A stretch of DNA of 64,000 bases, taken from assembly GCA_021325335.1 (NCBI GenBank), contig JAJPHJ010000067.1, positions 1-64,000 on the forward strand. Direction: 5' to 3'. This document shows, in pieces, positions 23,954 to 33,543 of the stretch. A program made the translations under genes and the position numbers. This stretch comes from Pseudomonadota bacterium (GTDB lineage Bacteria > Vulcanimicrobiota > Vulcanimicrobiia > Eremiobacterales > Eremiobacteraceae). Within the stretch, counting starts at the first letter, position 1; every line of letters begins with the position of its first letter. The notes below the pieces were generated by a model. It worked only from the letters and a program-made list of their open reading frames with translations. It was not told where the DNA came from and made no database searches.

Positions 23954-25003
23954 ATGCGAGTGCACTCATTTCAACTATTTATCTTGCTAGGACTCGCCAC
24001 GTGTTGTATTTATTTGACGCGCTCGGTCGGGCTGGCCGATGCCAATAGTCGCGAAGGCTGCATGAATCAGTGGTTGTTCAATGGGGTATGGCGCGTCAAA
24101 GTGACCGACGTCGAGCCGGTCATGAACGGCAGCCAACAACAGGGCTGGCAAGTCACCGAGGTTTGGCGCAATGGGACTTCCCGCGAACTGAGTCCAGCAG
24201 ATTCAGTCCTCAAAGACCAGACGTTGGAGCTTGGGAGCGGCTCTATCGCGGCGAGCCAAACCACCGGCGGCACCCTCTCGCTGCAAACCGTTACGAATAA
24301 CAATATGGCGCCGTCCGGCCAGCTCACCTACAAGCAAGTCTTCCTGGCAAGCAACCTCAATGCGGATCCATCCAACAAACCAAAAGGCCTGCAGATCACC
24401 TTCAACGGCACTCAGCTGGCGCAAGAAACGTCGAAGCCCCAGTTCACGTCATCAAAGTACAATTTCCACTTCAATCTTGGTTGCACGGCGACCGGAGCGG
24501 CAGCGAACGCCGAGGGCGGCTCCAGCCAAGTTGCGGCGAACGAAGGTTGCTTGAATCAATGGATGTCCAACAGCATGTGGAGGATGCGGGTGACTGCATT
24601 TACGCCATATCCGCCAGACGCACAACCGCAAGACCAGACTGGATGGAACATCACGCAGACCTGGGTTAACACGACGTCTCGCAAGGTGCAGCCCGGCAAC
24701 TTGTACGGTGGACCAACCGTGCCAGGAAACGTCATGGACGAGTTTATCGCGACCCAGAGCGGAAACAACGTTTCATCCGCGAGCGTGGCGGGCGGACTAA
24801 GCATGAGTTTCCGGCTCCATGTCTTCCAACCACAGGAATCATACACGCTCACCCAGCTCTTTTTAGGTGGCGGATTGAATGGTAACGACAAGCCGGTGCG
24901 CGTGCTTGTCCTTTTCGACACGGCGACGCAAAACAAGATTCCGAACGTGCCGCACTATCATTTGCCCGCGAACTTCAGAATCGATCTGACCTGCACAAAA
25001 TGA
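23954..25003 (+). CDS. secreted protein with internally duplicated domain (349 aa)
   Basis: AAGGAGAGATATC-ATG fixes the start. After a signal anchor (SFQLFILLGLATCCIYL) two homologous halves begin GCMNQWLFNGVWRVKVTDVEP (about residue 35) and GCLNQWMSNSMWRMRVTAFTP (about 200), each followed by GW-x-T-x-W-x-N-TSR and ending with LGC or LTC. Each half has a Cys near its start and end, likely a disulfide. Domain family not recognised. Probably an exported partner of the 655-aa protein upstream. Confidence 0.75.
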   Translation: MRVHSFQLFILLGLATCCIYLTRSVGLADANSREGCMNQWLFNGVWRVKVTDVEPVMNGSQQQGWQVTEVWRNGTSRELSPADSVLKDQTLELGSGSIAASQTTGGTLSLQTVTNNNMAPSGQLTYKQVFLASNLNADPSNKPKGLQITFNGTQLAQETSKPQFTSSKYNFHFNLGCTATGAAANAEGGSSQVAANEGCLNQWMSNSMWRMRVTAFTPYPPDAQPQDQTGWNITQTWVNTTSRKVQPGNLYGGPTVPGNVMDEFIATQSGNNVSSASVAGGLSMSFRLHVFQPQESYTLTQLFLGGGLNGNDKPVRVLVLFDTATQNKIPNVPHYHLPANFRIDLTCTK

Positions 25004-25024
25004 GGAAGACTCTGATCCTTCGCG

Positions 25025-25588
25025 TCAAAATCGAGCAGAATCGAGAGAGAGAAATTTGTCTTGAATCACCAAGCGCGGCTTGTTTTTGGGATATACCCCG
25101 TCGGGATGTTTCGCTTGCCATTGACGCGCTAGAACGACGAGGTATTCAAAGTTCTCCCAAATGCCGGGACCCTGGTCCCGCCGGGAAATTGCCACGACGT
25201 CCTCCACGATCTCCCACGCCCTGAGGAGACGATACGAATAGACGTCCAGGAACGTGTCAGCCGGGATCAACCCGTGCTTCACGAGACTTCCAACCCAATC
25301 GTACGAATTACCGAGATTGAGCCACGGATTATCCGTGCGATCCATCGTTCCGTGTTGAACGTCGAGTCGATATTGCTGGTCCAATAGCTTCGTCTTGAGC
25401 ATCTCACGGGCCGCATCGACCCAAGCATTGAAATTGGAGTCTTCAACACGTGCAAGGACCGTCAGCAGTCCGGTGAGTTGATTCTGCGCCCGCAGGTGGC
25501 GCAGTTGAATCACTGCCGCTATCGCGGTGGCGGCGATTACGAGAAAGGTTCCAACTGCTGCAGCGGTGCTTAAGGTCTCCTGTGACAT
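25025..25588 (-). CDS. DUF4760-like membrane-anchored protein (paralogue 2)
   Basis: 187 aa from ATG 25588, chosen because GGGAGGTT lies eight bases upstream; the track ORF begins far upstream. N-terminal TM helix (TAAAVGTFLVIAATAIAAVI), then LRHLRAQNQLTGLLTVL and a helical domain. It shares layout and spacing with the gene at 6619-7134. Converges on the duplicated-domain protein. Function unknown. Confidence 0.75.
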   Translation of the reverse strand: MSQETLSTAAAVGTFLVIAATAIAAVIQLRHLRAQNQLTGLLTVLARVEDSNFNAWVDAAREMLKTKLLDQQYRLDVQHGTMDRTDNPWLNLGNSYDWVGSLVKHGLIPADTFLDVYSYRLLRAWEIVEDVVAISRRDQGPGIWENFEYLVVLARQWQAKHPDGVYPKNKPRLVIQDKFLSLDSARF

Positions 25589-25876
25589 GCATAACCTCCC
25601 GGGAGGACGCAAACGACGAATTGGGTCACTACGCAAATCGTTGCTTGCCGTCCCCAACGCAACCTCTCTCGGGGAAAAAGCGGAATGATTGTTTGCTATT
25701 GCCATAAAGATAGGGTACAATAAGCGTAGTTTCGGTCTGTGGTTTGGCCTTATAACCCACCACGGCGGTCAACAATAGGTAGTCTCTCATCTCCTCTTCG
25801 CGGTCGTCGTAGTCCCATTCCTGAAACGCTTCAAACGACAGCGAGTGTCGCCATGCGACACGAGCGAGGAGAAAAC

Positions 25877-26188
25877 ATGATATCCACTGATAGAACCCTG
25901 ACGTGCCGCGACTGCAGCAGACAGTTCACGTTCACGGCTTCGGAACAAGACTTCTACGCCCAAAAAGGCTTCACGCAAGATCCGGGGCGCTGCCCCGAAT
26001 GCCGTGAAGCACGCAAGGCCCAACGCAATGCGGGTGGTGGGGGAAACTACGGTTCGAGCGATCGCCCGAAACGCGAGATGTTCACCGCGACGTGCAGCGA
26101 ATGCGGCGGCGTGGCCGAGCTTCCGTTCAATCCAAGCGGCGACCGGCCGGTGTACTGCCGCGATTGCTTCGCAAGAAAACGGGCATAA
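25877..26188 (+). CDS. zinc-ribbon protein with two CxxC...CxxC modules
   Basis: 103 aa from ATG 25877 with GAGGAG just upstream. First module: LTCRDCSRQFTFTASEQDFYAQKGF...RCPECREARK, the signature of the probable zinc-ribbon domain (zinc_ribbon_4-like). Second module: ATCSECGGVAELPFNPSGDRPVYCRDCFARKR, the CxxC DNA/RNA-binding type ribbon. Eight cysteines would bind two zinc ions. Similar proteins are widespread in bacteria and include cold-shock-type or nucleic-acid-binding candidates; function unproven. A strong terminator follows. Confidence 0.85.
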   Translation: MISTDRTLTCRDCSRQFTFTASEQDFYAQKGFTQDPGRCPECREARKAQRNAGGGGNYGSSDRPKREMFTATCSECGGVAELPFNPSGDRPVYCRDCFARKRA

Positions 26189-26208
26189 AAACCAACCCCG
26201 ACCAAATG

Positions 26209-26240
26209 CCGGATGTCGTCATGACATCCGGTTTTGTTTT
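26209..26240 (+). terminator. rho-independent terminator after zinc-ribbon gene
   Basis: CCGGATGTC-GTCAT-GACATCCGG forms a perfect 9-bp stem directly followed by TTTTGTTTTT. Confidence 0.9.
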
Positions 26241-26258
26241 TGAGTCGAAGCAACGTCG

Positions 26259-26855
26259 CTAGTCACATGCGGCCTGCGCGCGTACGTTGTCGATAACCGG
26301 ACCGAAATATCCGTTCTCGGTGTCGAGGCTCGTGAAAGCAAGCGTCGTTGATGCGGCCTTCGCGACGAAGCTCCACGTCTTGGGCTGCCAGCCCATGCGT
26401 CCGTAGGGTTTGTCCTTCAGATCGTACTGGAAGTCTGCGGTCTGCGATGCGGCCGAGATCTGCATCCGCTTGACGGCCGGTGCACCGTAGCCATTTGCCG
26501 CCAAATCGAAAGACACGACATACGTCTTGCCCGCGGTCGTGTCGAACGTCTGGCTGATGGCGCCGAAGCTCACGCCATCGAGATCGATGCTGTTGTGACC
26601 ATCCGATGCTGGCCAGAGTCCTCCCACGAGGTCGACCGAACCCTTGGTCACCGCCCACGCTCCCAACGTCGTGGAACCTGCAGGTAGGTCGAGGTAGGAA
26701 CCTGGGTAGGGTCCGTCTTCAAAACTTGGATTGACGAGCAGATTCTTGCCGCAAGCAGACGGTGCGGGACTCCCAAGGGCGGGTTTGATCTGGACTACGG
26801 TGGCGAGCACAACAGCAACGAAGCAGATGACGAAACCGATCAGCGATTTGCGCAT
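26259..26855 (-). CDS. choice-of-anchor C / DUF642-like secreted protein
   Basis: 198 aa, signal peptide MRKSLIGFVICFVAVVLATVV. The mature part opens NLLVNPSFEDGP and continues GAWAVTKGSVDLVG, ISQTFDTTAGKTYVVSFDLA and TLAFTSLDTENGYFGPVIDNV, which is the carbohydrate-binding-like jelly-roll of the DUF642/choice-of-anchor C family. No C-terminal anchor is present, so it is probably secreted or periplasmic. GGGGGA precedes the ATG. Confidence 0.82.
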   Translation of the reverse strand: MRKSLIGFVICFVAVVLATVVQIKPALGSPAPSACGKNLLVNPSFEDGPYPGSYLDLPAGSTTLGAWAVTKGSVDLVGGLWPASDGHNSIDLDGVSFGAISQTFDTTAGKTYVVSFDLAANGYGAPAVKRMQISAASQTADFQYDLKDKPYGRMGWQPKTWSFVAKAASTTLAFTSLDTENGYFGPVIDNVRAQAACD

Positions 26856-27037
26856 GGCGTCCCCCCGCCCAGCTGTACGCGCTTAGATATGGATGTCCTT
26901 GCCCGTGGCGCCGCGAACGCCCCAAACGACCTGATTTACTTGAGCGGTGTCGGGTATAAGAACATCAAGCCCGGCATCCTGCGTAATGTAAGAAAGGCAG
27001 TGCTTTGCCGGGCACATCTATTAGAGCCCTGTCGGGC

Positions 27038-28207
27038 ATGCACGTATGCGCCGTCGCGTTCGTGCTCGCTTGGGCTCTTTACGCTTCAGCCGCGCTCGGA
27101 GCGGAAAAGGCCGTTTCCGCGGCAAGCCCGAGCGTTCGATCCGCGATCGTCGCGGTGGTCGAAAGAGATCGCAAGCTGTATGGCGGCCGCATGCCTCTTC
27201 CCGCAGTTCTGATCGGCGTTTGGCAAGACGGCGGTGCGAGTTTTGTGCGACCCTTCGGCTATTCCGATTTAGCCACGAAGCGCGCCTTGACGACGCTCGA
27301 TCATTTCCGCATCGGCAGCAATACGAAGACGTTCGTGGTGAGCGTCATTTTGCAATTGGTCCAGGAGAAGAAGCTCAGCCTCGAAGACCCGATCAGCCGC
27401 TTCCAGCTCGGCATTCCCATACCCAATGCCGACAAAATCACCGTGCGCGAGCTGTGCAACATGCGTAGCGGTCTCTTCGAGGCCTACAATACGCCGCAAT
27501 TCGCGAAACTGAACATGAAGGTGCCCAAGAATTTTCAACCGCGCATGCTCGTCGCTTGGGCGGCCCAGCAGAGACCGTATTTTTCGCCAGGCGCAGGCTA
27601 CCACTACAGCAACACCAATTATATTGTGCTCGGTCTCATCATCGAGAAGGTCACGAATGACAGCGTCGGAGATCAGATCCGCAAGCGGTTCCTAGGACCG
27701 CTGCGACTGACGCAGACGAGCTATCCGCAAACGCAAGCCATGCCGGAGCCGTGGGCGCATGGTTATGGGCTCGATCCGCAGCGCAACTGGGAGGACGTCA
27801 GCAATACGATTCCCGTCCAGTTCATGGGAGCGGCCGGCGAGATGATTTCGGACATGACGGACATCAAGCGCTGGATCAAGCTGTATGCGACCGGTAAAGC
27901 CGGCGGCCCTGCGGGGTATCGACCGCAGACGGAGTGCATTCCCTTTCTCGGCAACACCTCATTCGGTCTCGGCATCAACTGCAGCGCCGGATGGTACGGC
28001 TACACCGGCGCGCTTCCCGGTTACAACACAGCGGATTATTACTTCCCCGCGCGCGGCATCACCATCGTCGCGTGGATCACGTACCAGGCCGAAAAACCCC
28101 CCGAGGGCGTTGCAAGCGTCATCTTCCGCGACATCGCGCGCATCATGACGCCGGACAGAGTTCCCATGGTGTATACGAGCGAGCAATTGCGCCGTTCGGG
28201 CCTCTGA
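27038..28207 (+). CDS. serine hydrolase, beta-lactamase (class C) / PBP-like fold
   Basis: 389 aa from ATG 27038, which gives signal peptide MHVCAVAFVLAWALYASAALG; the track's TTG start is less likely. Catalytic SxxK is in IGSNTKTFV, the second motif is YSN in YHYSNTNY, and the third-motif region is YGYTGALPGY instead of the usual HTG/KTG. Fold and motif order match family S12 (D-aminopeptidase, esterase EstB and class C relatives). The variant third motif makes true beta-lactamase activity doubtful. Exported peptidase or esterase is most likely. Confidence 0.85.
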   Translation: MHVCAVAFVLAWALYASAALGAEKAVSAASPSVRSAIVAVVERDRKLYGGRMPLPAVLIGVWQDGGASFVRPFGYSDLATKRALTTLDHFRIGSNTKTFVVSVILQLVQEKKLSLEDPISRFQLGIPIPNADKITVRELCNMRSGLFEAYNTPQFAKLNMKVPKNFQPRMLVAWAAQQRPYFSPGAGYHYSNTNYIVLGLIIEKVTNDSVGDQIRKRFLGPLRLTQTSYPQTQAMPEPWAHGYGLDPQRNWEDVSNTIPVQFMGAAGEMISDMTDIKRWIKLYATGKAGGPAGYRPQTECIPFLGNTSFGLGINCSAGWYGYTGALPGYNTADYYFPARGITIVAWITYQAEKPPEGVASVIFRDIARIMTPDRVPMVYTSEQLRRSGL

Positions 28208-28308
28208 TCGCACAACCAAGCGTCACCGCGCTGTTTGAGAGGGTCAAGGGTGGGAATGCTATGACCTATTGACCCCATGAGGGTCCTTGCCAACAGAAAG
28301 CGGATAGC

Positions 28309-28872
28309 ATGAAAGAAACACTTTATGCGGCGTTTGCGGATTACCGGAATGCGCAGAAGGCTTCGGGAGCGCTGCTCGATCAGGGCGCGCGATCCGAAGA
28401 CTTAAGCGTTGTCGCAACCACCGAGGCATATGAAGGCCGCACGCGAGACCCAGACCAAGTCGAGCGCGGCGCAAAGGGCGGAGTCACGACGACGACCGGA
28501 GCCGACGCGGCCAAAGGCGCTGCGAAGGGCGCCGGAATCGGCGTGGCCGTCGGCGCCGCTGCCGTCGTCGCATCGCTCTTCATCCCCGGCCTGGGACTCG
28601 TCACGGGCGCCGGGGCTCTGGCCACTGCGCTTGGCGCTCTTGCCGGGACCACCGCTGCTGGCGCTGCCGTAGGAGCCATCGGGGGTTATCTGAAGGATCA
28701 AGGCGTTCCCGAGCAGGTCGCGACCCGTTACGAGGATGCAATCAAACACGGCGGCGCATTGCTCGCAGTGTCGCTCCCGTCCGGTGATATGGACCGCGTG
28801 ACGGCAGAACAGATACTGATGAAGTACAACGCGACCGATCTGAACAGTTACGGCGTGCAGCCGCTGAACTAA
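28309..28872 (+). CDS. glycine-zipper membrane stress-type protein (187 aa)
   Basis: N-terminal YAAFADYRNAQKASGALLDQGARSEDLSVVA resembles the beta-alpha-beta ferredoxin-like start of general stress proteins (YflT/DUF1269-type). The centre (about 68-128) is a Gly/Ala-rich hydrophobic zipper able to insert into membranes; the C-terminal part (HGGALLAVSLPSGDMDRVTAEQIL) repeats the small alpha/beta unit. Role in stress response is an inference from family resemblance. Weak RBS; a strong terminator follows. Confidence 0.7.
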   Translation: MKETLYAAFADYRNAQKASGALLDQGARSEDLSVVATTEAYEGRTRDPDQVERGAKGGVTTTTGADAAKGAAKGAGIGVAVGAAAVVASLFIPGLGLVTGAGALATALGALAGTTAAGAAVGAIGGYLKDQGVPEQVATRYEDAIKHGGALLAVSLPSGDMDRVTAEQILMKYNATDLNSYGVQPLN

Positions 28873-28890
28873 GCGGTTTGCGCATCGTCC

Positions 28891-28921
28891 AATCAGGCGG
28901 AGCACTCCGCCTGATTTTTTT
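28891..28921 (+). terminator. rho-independent terminator
   Basis: AATCAGGCGGAG-CA-CTCCGCCTGATT hairpin running straight into a run of T residues, 19 bases after the glycine-zipper gene. Confidence 0.93.
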
Positions 28922-29010
28922 GTGCGATCGCTCGTTGAAAGGTGCGCGGATGCTAAGGGAAAGGCGACCGTCCGCTCGCACACGAACGGGCGATGCCGGA
29001 GGACAGCGTC

Positions 29011-30663
29011 ATGCACGGTCCCTCGCATAGCCTCGCGCGCGCCGCTCTGACATTCGTCACCGCAGCGGTCGTGTCGACCCTCGCGGTCTCTGGCGCTCCG
29101 GCGAGCGTCGCCGCAAGTTCGAGCACGGGCTCCGCAACCGGCGTGCGCGCGGACATCCGGGCGATTTTCGACAAGCCTCTTTACAAGCACTCGACGTGGG
29201 GACTGCGCGTGCTCGACGGCAAGAACGTGCTCGTCGATTTCAACTCGCAACGGCAATTCTTCATCGGTTCGGTTCGCAAGGTTTTCAGCGTCGGCCAACT
29301 GCTCAACGCGGTCGGCCCCGGTCATACATACGACACGCCGGTGTACCGGGCGGGCACGATCGACCACGGCATCTTGCACGGCAACCTCATCCTGGTCGCG
29401 TCTGGTGACCTGACCATGGGAGGCCGCACGAATCCCGATGGCACGGTCGCGGTGAGCGATTGGGACCATAACGAAGCCGACGGCTTAGGCAACGCAGTTT
29501 TGACAAAGCCGAATCCGCTCGCGGGTTACGCGCGTCTGGCGCGCGCCGTGCGGGCGGCCGGAGTTAGCCGCATAGCCGGTAACGTGATCATCGACGACCG
29601 GCTGTTCCAGCCATTTTGGTTTCGAGGACAATTCGACGTCCGGCCGATCTTCGTCAATGACGATTGCGTGGACCTGACGATCGTCCCCGGCGGCAAGTCC
29701 GGATCGCTTGCGAACGTCACGTCGCGCCCGCTCTCCACGGCCCTCAAAATCATAAATCAGCTAAGGGTCAGCGGGCCAAAGACCAAAGAGACGCTCAAGA
29801 TCGATCCCATCCTTCCCGCGTGCATCGGCAAGCCCGGCTGCGCGTCAACCATCGCCGGAGTCTTGCCGAACGACTTCCAACCGCCCCTGACCGGCCAGCC
29901 TGCGCTGGTGCAAACCGTTCGCATCGTGCAACCCTCGAACTACGCGCGGACGGTGTTCATCGAAGCGTTGAGAGCCGCGGGGGTCACGGTCGACGCACCG
30001 GCGGTGCAGGAGAACCCGGTCAGCCTGCTTCCCCCGAAAGACTCGTACAGCGCCGCAGACAGAATCGCCCAGCTCGTCGGGTTGCCATATCGCGAAGATG
30101 CCAAATTCGTGTTGAAGATCAGCTATAATATCGGAGCAGACACGAGCTTGATGCTGCTGGGAGTCACGGAAAACGCCAACACGTTCGATGGCGCGCTCGC
30201 GTTCGAACGGCGAAATCTTCTCGCGCACTACGGCATCGCGAGCAGCAGCTACCGGTTCTTCGACGGCAGCGGTGGCGGCGATACGACGGCGACGAACGCC
30301 GCGGTCACGCAGATGCTCGAAGAACTTGCGCGAAGTCCAGCGGCGCCCGCATTTGTCAACGCCCTCCCGATCTTGGGCGTCGACGGTTCGCTCGGTTTTG
30401 TCAAGGATTTCCAATCCGATCCCAGCCTTGCTGGGGCAACCGGGCAAGTTCGGGCCAAGACGGGGACCTACGTGGGGGCGTCTGCCGCCAACACCATGGA
30501 GCTCAAAGGGCAAGCGCTCGGGGGCTACGTCACGACCAAGAGCGGCCGGCATCTGACCTTCCAGCTCGTCGTCAATGACGTTCCGATCAGCAGCATCCCT
30601 GATCTCATTCATGTGTTTCAGGATCAAGGCGCTATAGCCGCGATGCTATGGCGCGACTTTTAA
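29011..30663 (+). CDS. dacB: D-alanyl-D-alanine carboxypeptidase/endopeptidase (PBP4, S13 family)
   Basis: 550 aa from ATG 29011, with GGAGGA seven bases upstream. Signal peptide to about residue 35. Catalytic S87-x-x-K in IGSVRKVFS, an SxN motif in ISYNIGADTSLM and KTG in RAKTGTYVG, in the order and spacing of the S13 family, with the large insert domain between the first two. It trims or cross-cleaves peptidoglycan stem peptides outside the membrane. A sugar ABC transporter operon begins 11 bp downstream on the same strand. Confidence 0.92.
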   Translation: MHGPSHSLARAALTFVTAAVVSTLAVSGAPASVAASSSTGSATGVRADIRAIFDKPLYKHSTWGLRVLDGKNVLVDFNSQRQFFIGSVRKVFSVGQLLNAVGPGHTYDTPVYRAGTIDHGILHGNLILVASGDLTMGGRTNPDGTVAVSDWDHNEADGLGNAVLTKPNPLAGYARLARAVRAAGVSRIAGNVIIDDRLFQPFWFRGQFDVRPIFVNDDCVDLTIVPGGKSGSLANVTSRPLSTALKIINQLRVSGPKTKETLKIDPILPACIGKPGCASTIAGVLPNDFQPPLTGQPALVQTVRIVQPSNYARTVFIEALRAAGVTVDAPAVQENPVSLLPPKDSYSAADRIAQLVGLPYREDAKFVLKISYNIGADTSLMLLGVTENANTFDGALAFERRNLLAHYGIASSSYRFFDGSGGGDTTATNAAVTQMLEELARSPAAPAFVNALPILGVDGSLGFVKDFQSDPSLAGATGQVRAKTGTYVGASAANTMELKGQALGGYVTTKSGRHLTFQLVVNDVPISSIPDLIHVFQDQGAIAAMLWRDF

Positions 30664-30674
30664 GAGGTTCGCCC

Positions 30675-31658
30675 ATGACACGCATCCGCAAAATACTCGC
30701 AGCAGCCTCGCTTGCGCTTGCTTTACTGCCCGCTTTGGCCGGGTGCAGCAACACTGGCGGCGCGCATTCGGCAGCCACCTCGAACGCGAATCTGCCCAGT
30801 CTGCGGATTGCCATGATCACGCACCAAGCACCGGGCGACACCTTTTGGGACATCATTCGGCGCGGAGCCGAGGCGGCGGCCGCCAAGGACAACGTGCAGC
30901 TCATCTACTCCAACGACCAGAACGCGAGCGGCCAAGCGGTGCTCATCCAAAACGCCATCGACCAGCACGTCGACGGCATCGCGGTGACGCTGCCGACGCC
31001 GGATGCGCTCGCGGGTGCGATCGCCAAGGCGCAGCGCGCCGGCATTCCGATCGTCGCGTTCAACGCCGGCTTCGACGCCTGGAAACGCCTCGGCATTCCG
31101 ATGTACATCGGACAGGATGAGATGCTCGCCGGACGTGCGGCTGGGCAGCGTTTGAGCCAAGAAGGCGCACGTCACGTGCTGTGCGTGATTCAATCACAAG
31201 GCGAAGTCCAGTTGGAAGCGCGTTGCGCGGGCGTGCAGCAGGGCTTGACGAACGGCCGCACCGAGAAGATTTACGTCAACGGCGCGGATATGCCGTCGGT
31301 GCGCTCGACGATCACGGCCAAGTTGCAGCAGGATCCCAGCATCGACTACGTCGTTGCGCTCGGCGCCCCGTTCGCGCTCACCATCGTGGACTGCGTGAAG
31401 GCAGCCGGCAGCAAGGCCAAAGTCGCGACCTTCGATACGAACAAGCAACTCGTGAGCGCGATCGAGCAGGGCAGCGTGCGCTGGGCCATCGACCAGCAGC
31501 CCTACGTGCAAGGATACGAAGCGATCGACGCGCTGTGGCTATACATCACAAACGGCGACGTGCTCGGCGGCGAACAGCCGATCTTGACCGGACCAGCGTT
31601 CCTCGACGCTCGCAACATCGCCCGCGTGGCGAGTTACGCTGCCAAAGGGACGAGGTGA
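30675..31658 (+). CDS. sugar ABC transporter substrate-binding lipoprotein (RbsB-like)
   Basis: 327 aa from ATG 30675 (AAGAGG upstream). Lipobox LAGC (Cys24), then the type I periplasmic binding fold: LRIAMITHQAPGDTFWDIIRRGAEAAA, DGIAVTLPTPDAL, GIPIVAFNAG and KAKVATFDTNKQ. Close in design to ribose, fructose or autoinducer-2 binding proteins; the exact sugar cannot be read. First gene of a binding protein-permease-ATPase operon; stop overlaps the permease GTG (GTGA). Confidence 0.92.
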   Translation: MTRIRKILAAASLALALLPALAGCSNTGGAHSAATSNANLPSLRIAMITHQAPGDTFWDIIRRGAEAAAAKDNVQLIYSNDQNASGQAVLIQNAIDQHVDGIAVTLPTPDALAGAIAKAQRAGIPIVAFNAGFDAWKRLGIPMYIGQDEMLAGRAAGQRLSQEGARHVLCVIQSQGEVQLEARCAGVQQGLTNGRTEKIYVNGADMPSVRSTITAKLQQDPSIDYVVALGAPFALTIVDCVKAAGSKAKVATFDTNKQLVSAIEQGSVRWAIDQQPYVQGYEAIDALWLYITNGDVLGGEQPILTGPAFLDARNIARVASYAAKGTR

Positions 31659-32692
31659 CATCGCAGCTCGCCTCTCAGCGAGTCGCGCGCCGGTCCTCTT
31701 TGCGCATCTTCTTGATGCGGCCGGAAGTCGGCTCGCTCATCGGCGCTCTCATCGTCGTCGTATTTTTTTCGGTGATGGCGCCCTCGATCCGGCACCCGGG
31801 TTCCGTCAGCACCGTGCTGTATCAGAGCTCCACGCTTGGGATCATGGCGGTCGGCGTAGCCTTGCTCATGATCGGCGGGGAGTTCGATCTCTCGGCAGGG
31901 GTTGCCGTGATCACCTCGGCGCTCGCTGCATCGATGTTCGCCTATCAACTCGGCACGAACGTCTGGGTCGGCGTTGGTTTCGCGCTGCTCGTCTCGCTCG
32001 CGATCGGCGCCTTCAATGGCTGGTTGCTCGTGCGGACCGGTCTGCCGAGTTTCTTGGTCACGCTCGGCACATTCCTCATGCTGCAAGGCGCCAACCTCGC
32101 CGTGACCCGGCTCGTCACCGGGAACGTGGCGACGAATGATATCTCCAACATGGCGGGCTTCAATTCTGCGCGTTCGATCTTCGCGTCCACGTTCAACGTC
32201 GGCGGTACCGACGTGAGCGTGAGCATCTTGTGGTGGCTCGCGCTCGTCGCGCTGGGTACCTGGATCCTCTTGCGCACGCGGGTGGGCAATTGGATCTTCG
32301 CGGTCGGGGGCAATGCGCGGAGCGCGCGCGCAGTCGGCGTGCCGATCGTCCAGACCAAGGTAGGCTTGTTCATGGCGGTCGGGTTGTGCGCGTGGATCTC
32401 AGGCATGCATCAATTGTTTGAGTACAACACCGTGCAATCCGGAGGTGGGGTCGGGTTGGAGCTCGAGTATATCGTCGCGGCGGTCGTCGGAGGCTGCCTG
32501 CTCACCGGCGGGTACGGATCGGTGATCGGCGCTGCCATCGGCGCTCTCATCTTCGGCGTCGTCAGCCAAGGGGTGGTCTACGCGGATTGGAATCCCGATT
32601 GGTTCAAGTTCTTCCTCGGAGCCATGCTCTTGCTCGCCACCCTCGTGAACATGCTCGTCCGCCATCAGGTCAATAGGAAACAGCCAGCATGA
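31655..32692 (+). CDS. sugar ABC transporter permease (RbsC-like)
   Basis: 345 aa from GTG 31655; the 503-aa track ORF starts artificially upstream inside the binding-protein gene. Around eight to ten TM segments with the BPD_transp_2 hallmarks [11 protein letters not shown] and [20 protein letters not shown], and the coupling region [19 protein letters not shown]. Forms the membrane channel of the transporter. Overlaps its neighbours by four bases at both ends. Confidence 0.93.
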   Translation: MTSQLASQRVARRSSLRIFLMRPEVGSLIGALIVVVFFSVMAPSIRHPGSVSTVLYQSSTLGIMAVGVALLMIGGEFDLSAGVAVITSALAASMFAYQLGTNVWVGVGFALLVSLAIGAFNGWLLVRTGLPSFLVTLGTFLMLQGANLAVTRLVTGNVATNDISNMAGFNSARSIFASTFNVGGTDVSVSILWWLALVALGTWILLRTRVGNWIFAVGGNARSARAVGVPIVQTKVGLFMAVGLCAWISGMHQLFEYNTVQSGGGVGLELEYIVAAVVGGCLLTGGYGSVIGAAIGALIFGVVSQGVVYADWNPDWFKFFLGAMLLLATLVNMLVRHQVNRKQPA

Positions 32693-33477
32693 CGGATGCC
32701 AGCGCCGTGCCAGCGGTCGTGCAGCTCTCCAATGTCAGCAAGTACTATGGCAATATTTGCGCGCTCTCCGATATCAATCTCACCGTGCGGCGCGGCGAGG
32801 TCACCTGCATCCTGGGCGACAACGGCGCCGGCAAATCAACGCTGATCAAAATCATCTCGGGCATGCATCCCCACGATGCGGGCGTCGTGCGCGTGCACGG
32901 CAAGGATATCCACTTCGCCTCGCCCCGCGAGGCGCTCGATTTCGGGATCGCGACCGTCTACCAAGATCTCGCTCTCGTTCCGTTGATGTCGGTCTGGCGC
33001 AATTTCTTTCTCGGTTCTGAGATTACCACGGGGATGTGGCCGTTTCGCCGGCTCGATGTCGAGCGGATGCGCCGCGTTGCAGACGAAGAATTGAAAAATT
33101 TAGGCATCGATCTGCCCGACATCGACGCGCCCATCGCCCAACTTTCCGGCGGCGAGATGCAAGTGGTGGCGATCGCCCGCGCCATTCATTTCGGCGCTCA
33201 GGTGCTGATCCTCGACGAGCCGACCGCGGCTTTAGGCGTGAAACAGTCAGGCGTCGTTTTGAAATATATCGCAGCGGCGCGAGATGCTGGACTTGGCGTC
33301 ATCTTCATCAGCCACAATCCTCACCACGCATACTTGGTCGGTGATCATTTCGCCGTGCTCAATTTGGGGCGCATGGAGCTCGACGCAAAGCGCGCGGAGC
33401 TCTCCATCGAGCAGCTGGTCCGCCATATGGCCGGCGGCGCCGAGCTGCAGGCGCTCGAGCACGAAATGCATCGTTGA
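32689..33477 (+). CDS. sugar ABC transporter ATP-binding protein (single ABC domain)
   Basis: 262 aa. Walker [10 protein letters not shown] (about 43-51), Q-loop region [10 protein letters not shown], signature LSGGEMQ and Walker [12 protein letters not shown] followed by ISHNPHHAY. It has one ABC domain, so it resembles FrcA/XylG-short types rather than the duplicated RbsA. Energises uptake with the two preceding genes. ATGA overlap with the permease stop. Confidence 0.93.
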   Translation: MTDASAVPAVVQLSNVSKYYGNICALSDINLTVRRGEVTCILGDNGAGKSTLIKIISGMHPHDAGVVRVHGKDIHFASPREALDFGIATVYQDLALVPLMSVWRNFFLGSEITTGMWPFRRLDVERMRRVADEELKNLGIDLPDIDAPIAQLSGGEMQVVAIARAIHFGAQVLILDEPTAALGVKQSGVVLKYIAAARDAGLGVIFISHNPHHAYLVGDHFAVLNLGRMELDAKRAELSIEQLVRHMAGGAELQALEHEMHR

Positions 33478-33497
33478 AACGGAGCGCGTAAAAAGAC

Positions 33498-33523
33498 GGG
33501 ACCGTGATGACGGTCCCATCTTT
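33498..33523 (+). terminator. terminator of the ABC transporter operon
   Basis: GGGACCGT-GATG-ACGGTCCC hairpin, 21 bases after the last transporter stop, followed by ATCTTT. Confidence 0.7.
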
Positions 33524-33543
33524 CGCAGTAGAGGTCGCTTGGC

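Noticed and set aside
28402-29469. 355-aa minus-strand ORF
   Set aside because: A shadow of the glycine-zipper and dacB genes on the other strand; Arg/His/Asp-rich and without motifs.
31181-31654. N-terminal half of the 503-aa permease ORF in the track
   Set aside because: It lies entirely inside the binding-protein gene in another frame, with Arg-rich shadow composition; the GTGA overlap at 31655 marks the true start.
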